Assembly (NCBI GenBank): GCA_016705065.1
Contig: JADIYY010000001.1
Coordinates: 434,001-498,000 of the forward strand
Length of the DNA: 64,000 nucleotides
Direction of reading: 5' to 3'
DNA from: Candidatus Aalborgiella aggregata
GTDB taxonomy: Bacteria; Pseudomonadota; Gammaproteobacteria; Burkholderiales; Burkholderiaceae_C
Part shown: positions 60,015-64,000 of the stretch, piece by piece
How the letters are laid out: the number at the start of each line of letters is the position of its first letter
Position numbering within the stretch: the stretch's first letter is position 1
Notes under the pieces: generated by a model
The model's input: only the letters and a program-made list of their open reading frames with translations
Databases searched by the model: none
Told to the model about the DNA's origin: nothing
Program-made: the position numbers and the translations under genes

Positions 60015-61604
60015 ATGACCAAACCTTTAGAAACCACACGTGCGGCTCTGATTGCACAGCTCGAACAATCCGAAGAATTCGATATCGCCATCATCGGTGG
60101 CGGTGCAACGGGTTTGGGCGTGGCATTGGATGCGGCTTTGCGTGGCTTCAAAGTGCTGCTGTTGGAATCGCACGACTTTGCCAAAGGCACTTCGTCACGC
60201 GCCACCAAGCTGGTGCATGGCGGTGTGCGCTACTTGGCGCAGGGCAATGTGGCGCTGGTGTACGAAGCCTTGCATGAACGCGCCAACCTTTTGCACAACG
60301 CGCCGCACATTGCGCAGCCTTTGTCGTTTGTCATGCCTTCATATAAATTTTGGGAGACGCCTTTTTACGGCGCGGGCTTGAAAGCTTACGACGTGCTGGC
60401 GGGTAAATCGGGCTTGGGCGCAACCGAATTTTTAAGTCGCAAGCACACCCTGCAAGCCTTGCCGGCCTTGAAAGCGGATGGCCTCAAAGGCGGCGTGAAG
60501 TATTGGGACGGCCAGTTTGATGATGCGCGTTTGGCTTTGGCGCTGGCACGCACAGCTGCACAGCAAGGGGCTTTGCTGTTGAACTACATGCCCGTGACCA
60601 AACTGATTCACGAAGACGGCAAACTGGTCGGCCTGAAATGCCAAGACACCGAAACCGGTAAGAGCTACAAAATTAAGAGCAAGTGCATCATCAACGCGAC
60701 AGGCGTTTGGGTGGACGCGTTGCGCAAGCAAGATGGTGATGCGCTAAAAAATCCAACACCCGACATCGTTGCGCCCAGCCAAGGCGTGCACGTGGTGGTG
60801 GACCGTGAATTCATGCCCTGCGACACGGCGATGATGATTCCCAAAACAGCCGATGGCCGCGTTTTGTTTGCCGTGCCGTGGCTGGGCAAAACCATCTTGG
60901 GTACGACCGACACGCCGCGCCATGATTTGGCGCGCGAACCCGAGCCGTTCAAAGACGAGCTGAAATTTATTTTGAGCGAAGCCGGTAATTATTTGAGCAA
61001 AGTTCCCAAACGCACTGACATCAAATCCATTTGGGTGGGTTTGCGCCCCTTGGTCAAACCACCCGAAGATTCGAGCGACACCAAAACCATCAGCCGCGAA
61101 CACACGGTGCTGGTCAGCAGCAGTGGTTTGGTCACCGTGACGGGCGGCAAATGGACAACGTATCGCGCCATGGCTGAAGATGTGTTGACACAATGCTTCG
61201 ACGCGAATTTGCTGCCACACCGGCCTGCGGATGTGACGAAAAACTTCAAACTCTTGGGTGCGCAATCATTTGATGCCAGCTCAACCAAACCCAGCAACAT
61301 GAGCATAGCGCAAGGTCTACATTCGTATGGTGATGAGGCCGCGTTGGTGAGCAAATTGCCAGGGCACAAAACCGTGTTGCACGATGGACTAACCGAAGCC
61401 ATGGTGCGCTTTGCAGCCCGCTACGAATACGCCCGCACGGTAGAAGACATGCTGGCACGGCGTTGGCGCACCTTGTTTTTAGATGCCAAATTGGCCGCCA
61501 GTTTGACTGAGCCCGTTGCCCAAATTTTGCAAGAAGAAACCGGCCAAGACCCGCAACTGGCGGCGTTTTTGGAATTGGCCAAGCAGTACCAGACTTTGCC
61601 TTGA
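60015..61604 (+). CDS. glpD: Glycerol-3-phosphate dehydrogenase (aerobic)
   Basis: This FAD enzyme oxidises glycerol 3-phosphate to dihydroxyacetone phosphate at the inner membrane and feeds electrons to ubiquinone. The FAD motif FDIAIIGGGATGLGVALDAA is near the N-terminus, and SRATKLVHGGVRYLAQGN, VPWLGKTILGTTDTPRHD and VTGGKWTTYRAMAEDVL follow. I give ATG 60015; a TTG at 59976 is also possible and neither has a clear ribosome site. It acts with glpK in glycerol use. Confidence 0.94.
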   Translation: MTKPLETTRAALIAQLEQSEEFDIAIIGGGATGLGVALDAALRGFKVLLLESHDFAKGTSSRATKLVHGGVRYLAQGNVALVYEALHERANLLHNAPHIAQPLSFVMPSYKFWETPFYGAGLKAYDVLAGKSGLGATEFLSRKHTLQALPALKADGLKGGVKYWDGQFDDARLALALARTAAQQGALLLNYMPVTKLIHEDGKLVGLKCQDTETGKSYKIKSKCIINATGVWVDALRKQDGDALKNPTPDIVAPSQGVHVVVDREFMPCDTAMMIPKTADGRVLFAVPWLGKTILGTTDTPRHDLAREPEPFKDELKFILSEAGNYLSKVPKRTDIKSIWVGLRPLVKPPEDSSDTKTISREHTVLVSSSGLVTVTGGKWTTYRAMAEDVLTQCFDANLLPHRPADVTKNFKLLGAQSFDASSTKPSNMSIAQGLHSYGDEAALVSKLPGHKTVLHDGLTEAMVRFAARYEYARTVEDMLARRWRTLFLDAKLAASLTEPVAQILQEETGQDPQLAAFLELAKQYQTLP

Positions 61605-61742
61605 GAACGAAGGTTATCGTTTTGCATATGGCTGTTGTATACGCCATACAGCAGTTGTAACAGATCGAATTGTTTCAAAAAATCAACATACACTTGCTCA
61701 AAAAAACAAGGTGCATCATGTGTCAGCACTCAGCACTCAACC

Positions 61743-62291
61743 ATGAAACAGCAACAAAAAAAGACCCTAAAAAACGCCATTTGCCTGACTTTGGCCTGTG
61801 GATTGCTGACACTATTAACCGCATGCCCTGTAGAAGACCCCAAAAATCCGCCTCCACCGCCCCCTACCCCTACATTGGTAGGGCAAATCAAAACACTTGA
61901 AGACAGTGGTGCCTACCCCAAGTTGGATCGGTCAACTGATTTGAAAGGCCCTGACCAAAACTTGAACGGGGTAAGAGACGATGTGGAGGCATGGATTAAT
62001 GCTCAACCGATTACAGACATACAAAAGAAAGCTCTCATGCAAAAAGCAGAGGTTTATCAAAAAACACTATCTGTTGATTTAACCAATAAAGCCGCAGTGA
62101 TTGCTTTAGATAACGAATCAATGGCAAGCACCAGTTGTGTTGGTGATTTGTTTGCTCGTTATGACTTAATGGACAAAGTCAAGGCCATCACATTTAACAC
62201 CAAAGAGCGTACCATGCGCTACATTCAATACAACCAATCACCGCTGCATGCCGCTTCAACACGCATGCCAGAAGGCAACACATGCAAATAG
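61743..62291 (+). CDS. Tandem lipoprotein paralogue 1 with Ca-loop-like motif
   Basis: The signal peptide ends in the lipobox LLTAC and is followed by a proline tract (PPPPPPTP). The family core is VGQIKTLEDSGAYPKLDRST, KGPDQNLNGVRDDVEAWI, a region like KALMQKAEVYQKTLSVDLT and the C-terminal RTMRYIQYN...EGNTCK. DQNLNGVRDD looks like an EF-hand or thrombospondin-3-type calcium loop. No named family is known to me. It is the first of four tandem paralogues downstream of glpD. Confidence 0.82.
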   Translation: MKQQQKKTLKNAICLTLACGLLTLLTACPVEDPKNPPPPPPTPTLVGQIKTLEDSGAYPKLDRSTDLKGPDQNLNGVRDDVEAWINAQPITDIQKKALMQKAEVYQKTLSVDLTNKAAVIALDNESMASTSCVGDLFARYDLMDKVKAITFNTKERTMRYIQYNQSPLHAASTRMPEGNTCK

Positions 62292-62310
62292 TGCAAGCGT
62301 TAAAAAGACA

Positions 62311-62823
62311 ATGAATAAATGGTTGTTTTGGGCTGTGTTGTTTGCAATGCTGCTAGTAAGCGCTTGCAGCGAAGATGCACTACACACTCCTACATTAGCA
62401 CAGCAAATTAAAACGTTTGAAGCCAGTGGTGCATTGCCAAAACTAGACGTCTCTAAAGACATCAAAGGCACTGACCAGAACCAAAACGGAGTGCGCGATG
62501 ATATTGATGCATGGATATCTACATTACCCATTACAGATGTTCAAAAGAAGGCTGCTACACAAAAAGCGGAAGTATTTCAAAAAACACTGTTCGTTGATTT
62601 AACAGATAAAGCAGCACTACAGGTGGTGGGTGATGGTTTAATGGCGAGTACATTTTGTTTGGCCGACGTATATGAACCAAAAATGGAGGAAGGATTTAAG
62701 CTGGCTTCAAAAATCGAAGCATTGACATTCAACACTAAACAGCGAGCCATGCGATATATTCAATATAACAAAGCAAGGTCGGGTTCTGTTACGAGTGCAC
62801 CCACAGGAAATACTTGTAAGTAA
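62311..62823 (+). CDS. Tandem lipoprotein paralogue 2
   Basis: The signal peptide and lipobox are LLVSAC. The same core follows: QQIKTFEASGALPKLDVSKD, KGTDQNQNGVRDDIDAWI, QKKAATQKAEVFQKTLFVDL, RAMRYIQYNKARSGS and GNTCK. The two cysteines after the core (FCLAD and TCK) are kept in all copies and may form a disulfide. The start at 62311 is 19 bp after copy 1 ends, so the four genes form one operon. Confidence 0.85.
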   Translation: MNKWLFWAVLFAMLLVSACSEDALHTPTLAQQIKTFEASGALPKLDVSKDIKGTDQNQNGVRDDIDAWISTLPITDVQKKAATQKAEVFQKTLFVDLTDKAALQVVGDGLMASTFCLADVYEPKMEEGFKLASKIEALTFNTKQRAMRYIQYNKARSGSVTSAPTGNTCK

Positions 62824-62843
62824 ATTAGAGTTGGTCAGTAAAT

Positions 62844-63350
62844 ATGCAGTTGACTTTAGTAGTTCTATTTGTGGCCTTGTTAGCATCTTGTCGTGAGGAT
62901 GTACCACTTCCAACACAATCACTGGCAGAACAAATCAAAGCGCTGGAAGCCAGTGGCGTCCTACCCAAGTTAGACCGCTCTACGGACATCAAAGGTCCAG
63001 ACCAAAACTTGAATGGGGTACGTGATGATATTGACGCATGGATTGCGTCGCTGCCTGTAACGGCGACTCAAAAGCGGGCAGCAACTCAAGCTGCTGAAGG
63101 ATTGCAAAACACTTTATTGGTAGATGTAACCGACAAAGCTGCAATGGATGCATCGGGTAATGAAACTATAGCTAGCGTAAAGTGTTTAAGGCTGGTTTTT
63201 ATGCCAAATTACGATGATGGCTATAAATTGAGTGCCAAAATTGAAGCCATTACGATGAACACTAAAGAACGCTCGTATCAATATATAAAATATAACCAAG
63301 CTGCCTCAGGTTCTGTCACAAGATTACCAGATGGGAATACTTGTAAATAG
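62844..63350 (+). CDS. Tandem lipoprotein paralogue 3
   Basis: A very short signal peptide (MQLTLVVLFVALLASC) places the lipid anchor at residue 16. The core is EQIKALEASGVLPKLDRSTD, KGPDQNLNGVRDDIDAWIAS and ends RLPDGNTCK. It shares the STDIKGPDQNLNGVRDD block almost exactly with copy 1, which suggests recent duplication or gene conversion. Confidence 0.85.
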   Translation: MQLTLVVLFVALLASCREDVPLPTQSLAEQIKALEASGVLPKLDRSTDIKGPDQNLNGVRDDIDAWIASLPVTATQKRAATQAAEGLQNTLLVDVTDKAAMDASGNETIASVKCLRLVFMPNYDDGYKLSAKIEAITMNTKERSYQYIKYNQAASGSVTRLPDGNTCK

Positions 63351-63351
63351 C

Positions 63352-63909
63352 ATGTCAAGCAGAAAATTTGCAATTAGCTTTGTTATTGTTGCCGCAGCAT
63401 TGGCAATTTGGCTGATAAGTTTTACACAAGCGGAAACTACAACCAAAAATGAAGCCGTGGCAACCACGAAAGAACTGTCGTTGACAGACCAAATAAAAGC
63501 GCTGGAAGCCAGTGGCAAATTGCCCAAGCTAGACCAGTCCAACAGCATCAAAGGCTCAGACCAAAACCAAAACGGTGTGCGCGATGATATAGAAGCATGG
63601 ATTGAAACACAACCCATGACGGACGTGCAAAAAAGAGCTGCCACACAAGACGCCGCTGTATTACAAAAGACCTTGCTGGTTGACCTCAATGACAAAGCAG
63701 CTCTAAAAGCATTGAGTGAAGAAGGGATGCTTTCCTTGTCCTGCTTACATGATGCGTATCTGCCAAATTTTGAAGCGGGTACCAAGATGTCTAGAAAAAT
63801 TGAAGCCATGATCGCCAATACACGTGAACGTTCACTGCGTTATATGCAATACAACAGCGCAATGTCAGGTTCATCAACTCGGGCGCCAACAAACTATACG
63901 TGCCCGTAG
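63352..63909 (+). CDS. Tandem paralogue 4, secreted rather than lipid-anchored
   Basis: The core is DQIKALEASGKLPKLDQSNS, KGSDQNQNGVRDDIEAWI, QKRAATQDAAVLQKTLLVDL and the end TRAPTNYTCP. Unlike copies 1-3 the N-terminus (FAISFVIVAAALAIWLISFT then QAETT) has no lipobox cysteine, so the protein should be released into the periplasm or stay as a membrane-anchored form. The ATG at 63352 lies 1 bp after the stop of copy 3. Confidence 0.84.
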   Translation: MSSRKFAISFVIVAAALAIWLISFTQAETTTKNEAVATTKELSLTDQIKALEASGKLPKLDQSNSIKGSDQNQNGVRDDIEAWIETQPMTDVQKRAATQDAAVLQKTLLVDLNDKAALKALSEEGMLSLSCLHDAYLPNFEAGTKMSRKIEAMIANTRERSLRYMQYNSAMSGSSTRAPTNYTCP

Positions 63910-63918
63910 ATTAACTAT

Positions 63919-63984
63919 TGCTATATAATTAATAGCAACATAGGCAATAAATACGCGGCTATAGGTCAATTTTCCTATATAAAT
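63919..63984 (+). repeat. GCTAT-hairpin repeat, intergenic copy
   Basis: The hairpin GCTAT-ATAATTA-ATAGC is followed by ACATAGGCAATAAATACGCG and CAATTTTCCTATATAAA. It lies just downstream of the fourth paralogue at the window end. Confidence 0.92.
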
Positions 63985-64000
63985 TTCCTAATTCAACTTA

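Noticed and set aside
61620..61665. ATGGCTGT...ATACAGCAG palindrome after glpD as a repeat copy or terminator
   Set aside because: The stem has mismatches, no T tract follows, and only about ten bases match the repeat family.
2558..63984. The scattered repeats as a CRISPR array
   Set aside because: Copies are single, kilobases apart and in both orientations, and no cas gene is present.

Overview
The window reads as chromosome of a betaproteobacterium of the order Burkholderiales, most like the Comamonadaceae but with unusually low GC for that family (judged by eye, not computed). Pointers are the blocks pyrG-kdsA-eno-ftsB and dapA-bamC, the accA/tilS/lysC/tRNA-Ser neighbourhood near cysS-alkA, an Anbu-type proteasome homologue, and a high density of short AT-rich hairpin repeats. 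No prophage, insertion sequence, CRISPR array or rRNA operon was seen. The single tRNA gene is tRNA-Ser(GCT).

Layout. 0-11 kb: a secreted TPR protein, cysS, an AlkA-type glycosylase, a RoxA-like ribosomal oxygenase, a SlyD-like isomerase, a class III aminotransferase, tRNA-Ser and a minus-strand operon accA - secreted caspase/CHAT-like protein - tilS - lysC. 11-18 kb: a very Ala-rich lipoprotein, bamC, dapA, a DUF455 protein, a gamma-carbonic-anhydrase-like protein, hslO, then about 700 bp of non-biological-looking homopolymer sequence (16265-16979), a Lys/Ala-tailed small protein and a MAPEG protein. 18-23.3 kb: a compact minus-strand operon (SDR, flavin monooxygenase, BASS transporter, epimerase, EamA exporter). 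23.5-31.3 kb: VOC protein, NAD salvage pair (pnuC, nadR-like), ftsB, eno, kdsA, pyrG, coaBC, dut. 31.3-36 kb: accessory block with a DUF2975/HTH pair behind a palindromic promoter, three lipoproteins, a quinone-reductase-like enzyme and DUF2306. 36-44 kb: a J-domain protein with three unknown neighbours, thioesterase, mog, cysE, an HtrA-like protease, trmJ, suhB. 44-56.6 kb: mutS, Anbu protease, hydrolase, acyl-CoA synthetase, uppP, a transglutaminase/alpha-E/ATP-grasp operon, ubiA, proC. 56.6-64 kb: an AT-rich unknown gene, HEAT and DUF998 proteins, glpK/glpD, and four tandem paralogous exported proteins with a calcium-loop-like motif.

The most striking signal is a repeat of about 66 bp made of a GCTAT-N7-ATAGC hairpin followed by a TAGGC...GCCTA arm and an AT-rich tail. 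About ten copies lie between genes. Five more lie inside the reading frames of tilS, a DUF455 gene, trmJ, mutS and ubiA, in both orientations and always keeping the frame, so that the unrelated proteins TilS, DUF455 and UbiA share a peptide close to AY-x-AINNIA. This resembles the protein-coding palindromic elements of Rickettsia. Two genes (tilS and the gene at 36338) appear frameshifted by one base in a homopolymer. Together with the homopolymer block this suggests local assembly errors.
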